Made by a program: the position numbers and the translations under genes
NCBI GenBank assembly: GCA_016880375.1
Contig: JAEHDO010000117.1
Location: 1 to 5,580, forward strand
Reading direction: 5' to 3'
From: Betaproteobacteria bacterium
GTDB taxonomy: Bacteria > Pseudomonadota > Gammaproteobacteria > Burkholderiales > Rhodocyclaceae
Length of the DNA stretch: 5,580 nt
Notes under the pieces: model-generated
Told to the model about the DNA's origin: nothing
Seen by the model: the letters and a program-made list of their open reading frames with translations, nothing else
Databases searched by the model: none
Shown: piece after piece, positions 1-5,580 of the stretch
Position numbering within the stretch: position 1 is the first letter of the stretch
Layout of the letters: every line of letters begins with the position of its first letter

Positions 1-347
1 CCGTCCATGCCGAGGATCTCGCCGGCCATCTGGAAGCCGGTGACCTGGTCGCGGCCGTCCTCGAGCAGGACGTCGGTCTTGAAGAAGCCGGTGCGCACGG
101 CGTAGATGGCTTCGAAGGGTTCGCCGGCGCGATAGAGGGTCTGCTGGCGCTTCAGCTTGCGGCGGGCGCCGACCAGGATGTCGAGCTTGGCCAGCTCTTC
201 CCTGCTGAGGCCCTCGGACAGGCACAACTCGTGCAGGCTGCATTGGGAACACGCCGCCTTGATGGTGACAAGGCTGATGGGAACGGCGGATTTGTTGGGC
301 AATTCCGGCTCGCTTTCTCTCTCTGTTGGTTGGTCGCTTTGATCCAT
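1..347 (-). CDS. fnr: FNR-family oxygen-sensing transcriptional regulator, N-terminal part (cut by window edge)
   Basis: Minus-strand gene running off the left edge; 115 codons are visible. The protein begins MDQSDQPTERESEPELPN and carries the FNR cysteine signature C33-x2-C36-x5-C42, with the same spacing as E. coli FNR Cys20/23/29. These residues ligate the O2-labile [4Fe-4S] cluster. A cyclic-nucleotide-binding-type beta-roll follows (about residues 60-115), including QTLYRAGEPFEAIYAVRTG and GRDQVTGFQMAGEILGMDG, which align with QTLFKAGDELKSLYAIRSG and GDEQITGFHLAGDLVGFDA of E. coli FNR. The fourth cluster cysteine and the helix-turn-helix lie outside the window. FNR family members activate or repress anaerobic genes in the cytoplasm when the cluster is intact. 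Start choice: ATG at 347 leaves 32 residues before the first cysteine but has no Shine-Dalgarno. An in-frame ATG at 377 is preceded by GGGGAAAG and would add ten residues. The gene is divergent from hemN, a classical FNR/Anr target. Family identity is very secure; the exact start is not. Confidence 0.93.
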   Translation of the reverse strand, partial: MDQSDQPTERESEPELPNKSAVPISLVTIKAACSQCSLHELCLSEGLSREELAKLDILVGARRKLKRQQTLYRAGEPFEAIYAVRTGFFKTDVLLEDGRDQVTGFQMAGEILGMD

Positions 348-352
348 GTCAA
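339..352. promoter_or_regulatory. FNR box between fnr and hemN
   Basis: The plus strand reads TTGATCCATGTCAA, matching the FNR/Anr consensus TTGAT-N4-ATCAA at 9 of 10 fixed positions (G instead of A at 348). The site lies in the divergent region of an fnr gene and hemN, where such a box is expected. Its centre at 345.5 would put a class II hemN start site near 387. On the minus strand the box contains the fnr start codon (345-347), so binding there could also block fnr expression. The motif is seen directly; its function is inferred. Confidence 0.72.
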
Positions 353-374
353 TACGATAAACGGGTCGATGCGG

Positions 375-387
375 CATCTTTCCCCAT
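375..387 (+). promoter_or_regulatory. Possible hemN promoter -10 region (class II FNR-activated)
   Basis: If FNR bound at 339-352 acts from about -41.5, transcription would start near 387 and the -10 element would fall at 375-380. That hexamer is CATCTT, matching TATAAT at only three positions (A2, T3, T6), which is acceptable for an activator-dependent promoter but weak by itself. The leader to the hemN ATG at 415 would be about 28 bases. The position is predicted from the box geometry, not from a strong motif. Confidence 0.3.
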
Positions 388-414
388 CGTCCCGCAGTAC
401 GGCTGCAGCACCAC

Positions 415-1809
415 ATGAACGCGACTTTTCAGGATCTGATTTTCGACCCGCAACTCATCCGCCGGTTCGATGTGAACGGACCCCGTTACACCTCGTATCC
501 GACGGCTGACCGCTTCGTCGAAGCCTTCGATGCCGACGCCTACCGGCTGTGGCTGGGCAAACGCACGGTCGGCGGCATTAGCAGGCCGCTTTCATTATAC
601 GTGCACATCCCCTTCTGTAACACCATCTGCTACTACTGCGCCTGCAACAAGATCATCACCAAGGACCATGGCCGCTCCGCCAAGTACCTGAAATACCTGG
701 GCAAGGAACTGGCCCTGCAGGCGGACTACCTGGAGGGCAGCCACGACGTGGTGCAATTGCACTGGGGCGGCGGCACGCCGACCTTCCTGTCGCACGACGA
801 AATGCGCCAGCTGATGGGCTCGATCCGCGAGCATTTCCGCCTGTTGCCCAACGGCGAATATTCCATCGAGGTCGACCCGCGCAAGGTCGATGAGGCGACC
901 GTGGCCCTGCTCGGCGAACTGGGCTTCAACCGCATGAGCCTCGGCGTGCAGGACTTCGACCTGGCGGTGCAGGAGGCGGTCAACCGCGTGCAGAGCATCG
1001 AGGAGACGGAAACCGTGCTGCGCGCGGCGCGCGCCAACGGCTTCAAGTCGATTTCCGTCGACCTCATCTACGGCCTGCCCAAGCAGAACGTCATCAGCTT
1101 CAACCGCACGCTCGAAGAGGTCATTCGCCTCTCGCCGGACCGGTTGTCGATCTACAATTATGCCCACCTGCCGAGCCTGTTCAAGCCGCAGCGGCGCATC
1201 GCCGAAGCCGAATTGCCGACGGCCGACGCCAAGCTGCAGATCCTCCAGCTCGCCATCCGCCGTCTGACCGAGGCCGGCTACGTCTATATCGGCATGGACC
1301 ACTTCGCCAAGCCGGACGACGAACTCGCCGTGGCGCAGCGCCAGGGCCGGCTGCACCGCAACTTCCAGGGCTACTCGACGCACGCCGAGTGCGACATGAT
1401 GTCCTTCGGCATTTCCTCCATCAGCATGGTCGGCCCGAGCTACTGCCAGAACGTGAAGACGCTCGACGAGTACTACGACCGCCTCGACAACGGCGTGCTG
1501 CCGGTGATGCGCGGCATCGAGCTGACGCCGGACGACCTGCTGCGCCGCTCCATCATCCAGGCCCTGATGTGCCACTTCGAGGTCTCCATCGAGGCGCTTG
1601 AAGTCGCCCACCTGATCGACTTCAAGCGCTACTTCGCCGCCGAGATCGCCGACCTGCGCGAGATGGAGAAGGGCGGCCTGCTCAAGCTCGAGGACAAGTG
1701 GATCAGCGTGCAGCCGCGCGGCCGCATGCTGGTGCGCGCCATCGCCATGGTGTTCGACCGCTACCTGCGCGCCGACCGCGAGCGGGCGCGCTACTCGAAA
1801 GTGATCTAG
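415..1809 (+). CDS. hemN: Oxygen-independent coproporphyrinogen III oxidase (radical SAM), HemN
   Basis: Cytoplasmic radical-SAM enzyme that decarboxylates coproporphyrinogen III to protoporphyrinogen IX without O2, a late step of heme synthesis. The protein has 464 residues (E. coli HemN: 457). The N-terminal GPRYTSYPT (22-30) is typical. The cluster motif is C68-x3-C72-x2-C75 followed by C77, in CNTICYYCAC, equivalent to E. coli Cys62/66/69/71. Other family blocks are LHWGGGTPTF (115-124), IEVDPR (151-156), FNRMSLGVQDF (171-181), VDLIYGLPKQ (215-224), PDRLSIYNYAHLP (241-253), YIGMDHFAKPDDELAVAQ (291-308), LHRNFQGYST (313-322) and the C-terminal YSKVI. The length and cluster motif separate it from HemW, which has fewer cysteines and is shorter. 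ATG 415 is the only usable start: the frame is closed by TAA at 358-360 with no ATG, GTG or TTG between. No clear Shine-Dalgarno precedes it. The FNR box upstream suggests anaerobic activation. Confidence 0.97.
   Translation: MNATFQDLIFDPQLIRRFDVNGPRYTSYPTADRFVEAFDADAYRLWLGKRTVGGISRPLSLYVHIPFCNTICYYCACNKIITKDHGRSAKYLKYLGKELALQADYLEGSHDVVQLHWGGGTPTFLSHDEMRQLMGSIREHFRLLPNGEYSIEVDPRKVDEATVALLGELGFNRMSLGVQDFDLAVQEAVNRVQSIEETETVLRAARANGFKSISVDLIYGLPKQNVISFNRTLEEVIRLSPDRLSIYNYAHLPSLFKPQRRIAEAELPTADAKLQILQLAIRRLTEAGYVYIGMDHFAKPDDELAVAQRQGRLHRNFQGYSTHAECDMMSFGISSISMVGPSYCQNVKTLDEYYDRLDNGVLPVMRGIELTPDDLLRRSIIQALMCHFEVSIEALEVAHLIDFKRYFAAEIADLREMEKGGLLKLEDKWISVQPRGRMLVRAIAMVFDRYLRADRERARYSKVI
594..621 (-). 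promoter_or_regulatory. Possible minus-strand promoter inside hemN, aimed at fnr
   Basis: On the minus strand a perfect -10 hexamer TATAAT (complement of 594-599) lies 16 bases downstream of GTTACA (complement of 616-621), a 4/6 match to TTGACA. Transcription would start near 587 and run toward fnr, giving a leader of roughly 210-240 bases antisense to the 5' end of hemN. In plus-strand terms the element falls on codons 60-62 of hemN, where TCA and TTA are used, both uncommon in this GC-rich gene. It is a sequence match only. Confidence 0.3.
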
Positions 1810-1811
1810 AC

Positions 1812-1844
1812 CGCGGGCCGACGCGGAGGCCGCGTCGGCCCGCG
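1812..1844 (+). terminator. Perfect 15-bp hairpin between hemN and the membrane-protein gene
   Basis: Arms CGCGGGCCGACGCGG (1812-1826) and CCGCGTCGGCCCGCG (1830-1844) are exact reverse complements around an AGG loop, starting two bases after the hemN stop codon. The stem is almost all G/C and should be very stable. No run of T follows (the next bases are TGACCAG), so it is not a standard intrinsic terminator. Only 18 bases separate it from the next start codon, leaving no room for a new promoter there. It may be an attenuator, a processing or 3'-protection hairpin, or a Rho-assisted terminator. The inverted repeat is certain; the termination role is not. Confidence 0.45.
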
Positions 1845-1862
1845 TGACCAGCGGCACCCTTC

Positions 1863-2567
1863 ATGCCCGATACCGGTTACATCGCCGTCTTCCTCGTCGG
1901 CCTGCTCGGCGGCACGCACTGCATGGCCATGTGCGGTGGCATCGTCGGCGCGCTGACGGTCGGCACCCCGGCCGGCCGGCCGCAGTGGCCGCTCCATCTC
2001 GCCTACAATTTCGGCCGCATTTCGAGCTACGCCCTCGCCGGCGCCGTGCTCGGCGCCATCGGCAGCGCCGGCCTGCTGTTCAACGACGTGATGCCGGTGC
2101 AGATGACGCTCTACGTGCTCGCCAACCTGATGCTGGTGGCGCTTGGCCTGTACCTCATCGGCGTGCCGCAGGGACTGACTTTCCTCGAGCGCGGCGGGCA
2201 GAAGATCTGGACGCGCATCCAGCCGCTGACGCGCCGTTTCCTGCCCGCCACCAGCTTCACGCGCGCCTTGCCCCTTGGCATGTTGTGGGGATTCCTGCCT
2301 TGCGGCATGGTCTATTCGGTGCTCACCACGGCGCTGCTCACCGGCAGCGCGTTGCGCGGGGCCGGGCTGATGCTGGCCTTCGGCCTGGGCACGCTGCCCA
2401 ACCTGCTGCTGGCAGGGTTTCTCCTGCGGCGCTTCCGCGACATCGTGCAGGGGCGCGCCGTGCGCCTCGTCTCCGGCCTGCTGGTGCTGGGTTTCGGCGT
2501 GTGGGGGCTGTTCAATGCCACGACCCTCGGCGGGCGGCTGTGGCAGGGAATTGTCTGCGCCGTATAG
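1863..2567 (+). CDS. TauE/SafE-family (DsbD_2/UreH-like) inner-membrane protein
   Basis: Hydrophobic protein of 234 residues with about six membrane segments: roughly 5-30, 51-72, 81-102, 131-158, 163-187 and 199-219. A charged loop lies at 107-130. The first segment holds GGTHCMAMCGG (C20, C24), and a later one holds GFLPCGMVYS (C147). This paired G-x-H-C-x3-C-G-G and L-P-C-G pattern marks the family usually annotated as 'sulfite exporter TauE/SafE' or DsbD_2, related to the CcdA/DsbD membrane domain. C232 is near the C terminus. Relatives occur beside cbb3 oxidase assembly genes (ccoGHIS), hemN and fnr/anr in many proteobacteria, so a role in metal or thiol handling for oxidase or copper maturation is more likely than sulfite export; this is inference from context. 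The start at 1863 is supported by immediate entry into the first helix, although no Shine-Dalgarno is visible. It ends 12 bases before copA, suggesting co-transcription. The precise substrate is unknown. Confidence 0.88.
   Translation: MPDTGYIAVFLVGLLGGTHCMAMCGGIVGALTVGTPAGRPQWPLHLAYNFGRISSYALAGAVLGAIGSAGLLFNDVMPVQMTLYVLANLMLVALGLYLIGVPQGLTFLERGGQKIWTRIQPLTRRFLPATSFTRALPLGMLWGFLPCGMVYSVLTTALLTGSALRGAGLMLAFGLGTLPNLLLAGFLLRRFRDIVQGRAVRLVSGLLVLGFGVWGLFNATTLGGRLWQGIVCAV
2172..2182 (+). repeat. 11-base word GGACTGACTTT, first of three copies
   Basis: The identical word occurs at 2172-2182 (membrane-protein gene), 4395-4405 (copA) and 5009-5019 (ankyrin gene), always on the plus strand and always in frame as GGA-CTG-ACT-TTN (Gly-Leu-Thr-Phe/Leu). 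The second and third copies share a further preceding C. The first two also share CTCG one base further on. GGA and ACT are minority codons in these GC-rich genes, which makes the recurrence notable. I see no copy in hemN or in the visible part of fnr. No function is known. Confidence 0.5.
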
Positions 2568-2579
2568 AATCGAACAATC

Positions 2580-4976
2580 ATGAACGCACCCGAATCCCGT
2601 CAAGCGGTCGACCTGCCCATCGAGGGCATGACCTGCGCCGCCTGCGCCGCGCGCATCGAGAAGCAGCTGAACAAGCTGCCCGGCGTGTCGGCGGCGGTGA
2701 ACTTCGCCAGCGAGCGCGCCCGCGTCGAGTTCGATGCCGGCGCCGTCAGCGCGCCGCAACTCGTTGCGACCATCGAGAAGGCCGGCTTCAAGGTGCCGCC
2801 GCAGTCGCTCGACCTGTCGCTTTCCGGCATGACCTGCGCCGCCTGCGCCACGCGCATCGAGTCGGTGCTGAACAAGCTGCCCGGCGTCGAGGCCAACGTC
2901 AATTTCGCCAGCGAGAAGGCCAGCATCCGCTTCGTCCCGGGGCAGGCCGACGCGGCGAGCCTCATCGCCGCCGTGCGCCGCGCCGGCTACGACGCACGCG
3001 AATCCGGCCTCGACACGCGCGCCGCCGAGAAGGAACGCAAGGCCGCCGCCTACCGCGCCGAGCTGAAGCGCTTCTGGATTTCCGTCGTCCTCACGCTGCC
3101 GCTGGTGGCGCAGATGGGCGCGATGTTCACGGGCGAGCATCAGGACATCCTCCCGCGCTGGCTGCAGTTCGCGCTCGCCACCCCGGTGCAGTTCTGGATC
3201 GGCTGGCGCTTCTACGTCGGCGCCTTCAATGCCCTGCGCGGCGGCGCCGGCAACATGGACGTGCTGGTGGCGCTCGGCACCTCGATGGCCTGGGCCTTCA
3301 GCGCGGTGGTGACCGCCTTTTACCTGCACCATCACCACGTCTACTTCGAGGCTTCCGCCGCCGTCATCACCCTGGTGCTGATGGGGAAACTGCTCGAGGC
3401 GCGCGCCAAGGCCAAGACCTCGGCGGCGATCGAGGCGCTGATCCGCCTGCAGCCGCAGACGGCGCGCGTGCTGCGCGACGGCGAGCTGGTCGAGGTGCCG
3501 GTGGCGAGCCTGAATCCCGGCGACGTCTTCGTCGTGCGGCCGGGCGAGAGCGTGCCGGTCGACGGCGAAGTGGTGGAGGGTGCCTCCAGCGTCAATGAAG
3601 CCATGCTCACCGGCGAGAGCCTGCCCGCCGCCAAGAGCCTCGGGGACAAGGTGTTTGCCGCCACGGTGAATGGCGAAGGGCTGATCCAGTGCCGCGCCAC
3701 CGGCGTCGGCAGCCACACCCTGCTCGCCGGCATCATCCGCATGGTCGAGCAGGCGCAGGGCTCGAAGGCGCCGGTGCAGCGCCTGGCCGACCGGATTTCC
3801 GCCATTTTTGTCCCGGTGGTGACGGCCATCGCGCTGGTCGCCTTCGCCGGCTGGTGGATGTTCACGGGCGACTTCACCAACGCGCTGGTGAATGCCGTCG
3901 CCGTGCTGGTGATCGCCTGCCCCTGCGCGCTCGGCCTGGCGACGCCGACGGCGATCATGGTCGGCACCGGGCGCGGCGCCGCTTCAGGCATCCTTGTCAA
4001 GAATGCCGAGGCGCTGGAGCTGGCGAAGAACGTCGAGGTGATCGTGGTGGACAAGACCGGCACGCTGACGCTGGGCAAGCCGGAGGTGACGGATGTCGTG
4101 CCGGCCGATGGCATCGCGGAAGCGGAACTGCTGCGCATCGCCGCCACCCTGGAACAGGGCTCGAACCACCCGCTGGCCGAAGCCATCGTCGCGCGGGCGC
4201 GCGAGCAGGGCATGGCGCTGGCGCAACCGGGCGAGTTGCGCGCCGTGCCGGGCAAGGGGCTGACGGCGGTACTCGACGGCGAGGAATACGCGCTCGGCTC
4301 GCCGGCCTTCCTCGCCGAGCGCGGCGCGGCGGTGCCGGATGCGCTGCTGGCACCGCTGGCGAACGGCGGCAAGAGCGTCGTCGCCGTGTCGCGCGGACTG
4401 ACTTTGCTCGGCCTGCTCGGCGTCGCCGACCGCTTGCGGCCGACGTCGCGCGAAGCCGTCGCGCGGCTCGAGGCGCAGGGCGTCGAGGTGGTGATGCTCA
4501 CCGGCGACAACCGGGCCACGGCGGCCGCCATCGCACGCGAGGCCGGCATCGACCGCTTCGAGGCGGAGGTGCTGCCGCAGGACAAGGCCGCTGCGGTGGC
4601 GAAGCTGAAGGCCGGCGGACAGCGCGTCGGCATGGTCGGCGACGGCATCAACGACGCGCCGGCGCTGGCGGCGGCGGACGTTTCCTTCGCCATCGGCGGC
4701 GGCTCGGACGTGGCGCTGGAAGCCGCCGACGTGACGCTGATGCGCAGCGACCTGCTGTCGGTGGCCGACGCCATCGACCTGTCGCGTGCGACCTTGTCGA
4801 AGATCCGCCAGAACCTGTTCTTCGCCTTCATCTACAATGTGCTCGGCATCCCGCTCGCCGCGCTGGGCATGCTCAATCCGGTGATCGCCGGGGCGGCGAT
4901 GGCCATGAGTTCCGTCTCGGTGGTGAGCAACTCGCTGCTGCTGCGGCGCTGGAAACCCCTCAGGAGCAAGGAATGA
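2580..4976 (+). CDS. copA: Cu(I)-exporting P1B-1-type ATPase, CopA
   Basis: Inner-membrane ATPase of 798 residues that pumps Cu(I) out of the cytoplasm. Two N-terminal HMA domains carry GMTCAAC (C19/C22 and C86/C89). Paired amphipathic helices precede the core (about 164-213). Later landmarks are the actuator loop TGES (344-347), the transport motif CPC (C447-P448-C449) in the sixth helix, DKTGT with phosphorylated D491, the nucleotide-domain HP (H530-P531), TGD (641-643) and GDGINDAP (687-694). The last two helices hold Y752-N753 and M774-x2-S777-S778, the Cu(I) site residues of the P1B-1 subgroup, which argue against Zn/Cd or Co pumps. An outer loop has four histidines (250-253) followed by Y-F-E257, the likely copper release region. 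The two HMA domains favour a CopA exporter, although a CcoI/FixI-type role in supplying copper to cbb3 oxidase cannot be excluded in this neighbourhood. It lies 12 bases after the membrane-protein gene and overlaps the next gene by ATGA. No strong Shine-Dalgarno is seen before ATG 2580. Confidence 0.95.
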   Translation: MNAPESRQAVDLPIEGMTCAACAARIEKQLNKLPGVSAAVNFASERARVEFDAGAVSAPQLVATIEKAGFKVPPQSLDLSLSGMTCAACATRIESVLNKLPGVEANVNFASEKASIRFVPGQADAASLIAAVRRAGYDARESGLDTRAAEKERKAAAYRAELKRFWISVVLTLPLVAQMGAMFTGEHQDILPRWLQFALATPVQFWIGWRFYVGAFNALRGGAGNMDVLVALGTSMAWAFSAVVTAFYLHHHHVYFEASAAVITLVLMGKLLEARAKAKTSAAIEALIRLQPQTARVLRDGELVEVPVASLNPGDVFVVRPGESVPVDGEVVEGASSVNEAMLTGESLPAAKSLGDKVFAATVNGEGLIQCRATGVGSHTLLAGIIRMVEQAQGSKAPVQRLADRISAIFVPVVTAIALVAFAGWWMFTGDFTNALVNAVAVLVIACPCALGLATPTAIMVGTGRGAASGILVKNAEALELAKNVEVIVVDKTGTLTLGKPEVTDVVPADGIAEAELLRIAATLEQGSNHPLAEAIVARAREQGMALAQPGELRAVPGKGLTAVLDGEEYALGSPAFLAERGAAVPDALLAPLANGGKSVVAVSRGLTLLGLLGVADRLRPTSREAVARLEAQGVEVVMLTGDNRATAAAIAREAGIDRFEAEVLPQDKAAAVAKLKAGGQRVGMVGDGINDAPALAAADVSFAIGGGSDVALEAADVTLMRSDLLSVADAIDLSRATLSKIRQNLFFAFIYNVLGIPLAALGMLNPVIAGAAMAMSSVSVVSNSLLLRRWKPLRSKE
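2625..2933 (+). repeat. Tandem duplication encoding the two HMA domains of CopA
   Basis: The units starting at 2625 and 2826 are offset by 201 bases (67 codons). Over the first 108 bases of each unit I count about 22 differences, roughly 80% identity. This includes a 24-base identical run over GMTCAACA and shared stretches encoding LNKLPGV and NFASE. Such high DNA identity suggests a fairly recent or conversion-maintained domain duplication within copA. Confidence 0.75.
4962..4966 (+). promoter_or_regulatory. Shine-Dalgarno AGGAG for the ankyrin gene, inside the copA 3' end
   Basis: AGGAG lies six bases before ATG 4973, within the last codons of copA. Together with the ATGA stop/start overlap it fixes the ankyrin start and indicates translational coupling to copA. 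It is the clearest ribosome-binding site in the window. Confidence 0.8.
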
Positions 4977-5455
4977 CCGTGCACCGCCTATTGTTCGCCG
5001 TGTTGTGCGGACTGACTTTTACAGCGCAGGCCCAGACGACCCTCGGCGCCAACGAGCCGCCCATTTTCGACGCCGCGCGTCTCGGCACCGCCGCAGAGAC
5101 CGCGAAGATCCTCAAGGCCGAACCGGCCATGCGCGATGCGCGCAACCAGCTCGGCTCGACGCCGCTGCATCTGGCCGCCACCAACGGCGACAGCGGGCCG
5201 CTCAAGGTGCTGCTCGCCGCCGGCGCCGACGTCAACGCTCGCGACAAGGAGGACAACACGCCGTTGCACATGGCGGCCTATGTCGGCCGGTCGGTTGCTG
5301 CCCGCCTGCTGCTCGAGGCCGGCGCCGACGTGGATGCCAAGTCGACGGGCGGGCGCACGCCGCTGTCGCTGGCGCGCAAGGCGCGCGCCGACGAGACCGC
5401 CGGCATCATTTCCCTCTGGGTCCTGAAGGGCTGCAAGCCCGGCAAGCCCTGTTGA
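4973..5455 (+). CDS. Small exported ankyrin-repeat protein
   Basis: Protein of 160 residues. Residues 1-20 ([20 protein letters not shown]) form a Sec signal peptide with a likely cut after AQA, placing the mature protein of about 140 residues in the periplasm. Ankyrin repeats follow: a degenerate one from about 30 ([19 protein letters not shown]), a clear one at 62-93 ([31 protein letters not shown]), another at 95-126 ([29 protein letters not shown]) and a partial last one from 128 ([19 protein letters not shown]). The tail ends CKPGKPC (C154, C160), which could form a disulfide or bind metal. Ankyrin repeats are protein-interaction surfaces, so the partner could be CopA's outer face or another periplasmic protein. 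Pseudomonas AnkB, linked to catalase activity, is a known small bacterial ankyrin protein near a stress enzyme, but orthology is not shown here. The gene overlaps copA by four bases and ends 11 bases before the CopZ-like gene, so it is very likely in the copper operon. Function unknown. Confidence 0.92.
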   Translation: MTVHRLLFAVLCGLTFTAQAQTTLGANEPPIFDAARLGTAAETAKILKAEPAMRDARNQLGSTPLHLAATNGDSGPLKVLLAAGADVNARDKEDNTPLHMAAYVGRSVAARLLLEAGADVDAKSTGGRTPLSLARKARADETAGIISLWVLKGCKPGKPC

Positions 5456-5466
5456 AAGGAACGAAC

Positions 5467-5580
5467 ATGGAAACCACCACCCTCAAGGTCGAAGGCATGT
5501 CCTGCGGCGGCTGCGTCAAGAGCGTCACCAACGTGCTCAGCGCGCTGCCCGGCGTGGCCAAGGCCGAAGTCTCGCTGGAA
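5467..5580 (+). CDS. copZ: CopZ-like copper chaperone (HMA domain), 5' part cut by window edge
   Basis: Thirty-eight codons are visible. Residues 1-10 run METTTLKVEG, followed by the metal-binding loop GMSCGGCV (C13, C16) and the start of the first helix and second strand with LPGV and AEVSLE. This is a stand-alone heavy-metal-associated domain, normally about 65-70 residues in all. In the cytoplasm such proteins carry Cu(I) between the two cysteines and hand it to the HMA domains of CopA. GMSCGGC differs slightly from the GMTCAAC of the two CopA domains, so this is not a fragment of them. AGGA (5457-5460) lies six bases before the ATG. The gene follows the ankyrin gene by 11 bases on the same strand. 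A mercury-binding or regulatory HMA protein is possible, but the CopA context favours copper. Confidence 0.87.
   Translation, partial: METTTLKVEGMSCGGCVKSVTNVLSALPGVAKAEVSLE

Noticed and set aside
231..509. A 92-codon plus-strand frame across the fnr/hemN divergent region
   Set aside because: It overlaps conserved coding sequence of both fnr and hemN in the wrong frames and shows no conserved features.
595..1857. A 420-codon open frame on the minus strand across hemN
   Set aside because: Low-complexity composition typical of a shadow of a GC-rich gene; hemN on the other strand is complete and fully conserved.
2540..2570. Possible copA promoter (GTGGCA, 19-base spacer, TAGAAT) resembling a MerR/CueR-type layout
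   Set aside because: The -35 match is only 4/6, no dyad is visible in the spacer, and the start site would leave almost no leader before ATG 2580. The 12-base gap fits co-transcription better.
1844..3598. A 584-codon plus-strand frame overlapping the membrane-protein gene and copA
   Set aside because: Arg/Ala-rich translation without family features; both real genes in the other frame have full motif sets.
1806..3716. A 636-codon open frame on the minus strand
   Set aside because: It lies antisense to the membrane-protein gene and copA, is rich in His/Gly/Arg/Ala, has no recognisable domain and follows from GC-biased third positions of the real genes.
3341..4831. A 496-codon Ser/Ala/Thr-rich open frame opposite copA
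   Set aside because: Composition and position fit an antisense shadow of the CopA catalytic domains; no motif or ribosome-binding site supports it.
3689..4972. Extension of the ankyrin reading frame far upstream through copA
   Set aside because: The upstream part is Arg/Gly-rich shadow sequence. The signal peptide, AGGAG site and ankyrin repeats all place the real start at 4973.

Overview
The window is GC-rich and densely coding. It looks like a chromosomal segment from a proteobacterium, most likely a betaproteobacterium related to Rhodocyclales or Burkholderiales. That placement is inferred from the FNR, HemN and CopA protein sequences, the strong G/C third-position bias and the gene order; it was not established by a search. 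There are six protein genes, two of them cut by the window edges. No gene-free stretch exceeds about 70 bases. I see no tRNA, rRNA, CRISPR array, insertion sequence or phage gene.

Layout: the N-terminal part of an FNR-type oxygen-sensing regulator lies on the minus strand (1-347). A divergent gap of only 67 bases separates it from hemN (415-1809), the oxygen-independent coproporphyrinogen III oxidase. The gap contains a near-perfect FNR box (339-352) that overlaps the fnr start codon. After a 53-base spacer with a perfect 15-bp hairpin comes a six-helix membrane protein of the TauE/SafE / DsbD_2-like family (1863-2567). Twelve bases later is copA, a Cu(I)-exporting P1B-1 ATPase with two N-terminal metal-binding domains (2580-4976). 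Overlapping its stop codon is a small secreted ankyrin-repeat protein (4973-5455). The window ends inside a CopZ-like copper chaperone (5467 onward).

How it may work together: FNR, HemN, and probably the unseen partners of the membrane protein, belong to the low-oxygen respiratory programme (heme synthesis without O2, cbb3-type oxidase assembly). CopA and the CopZ-like protein handle cytoplasmic Cu(I). Cu(I) is most toxic without oxygen, where it attacks exposed [4Fe-4S] clusters such as those of HemN and FNR. The co-directional hemN-membrane protein-copA-ankyrin-chaperone block may therefore couple anaerobic heme synthesis to copper protection under FNR control. The least explained parts are the periplasmic ankyrin protein inside the copper block, the FNR box on the fnr start codon, a possible fnr promoter antisense inside hemN, and an 11-base word repeated in frame in three consecutive genes.
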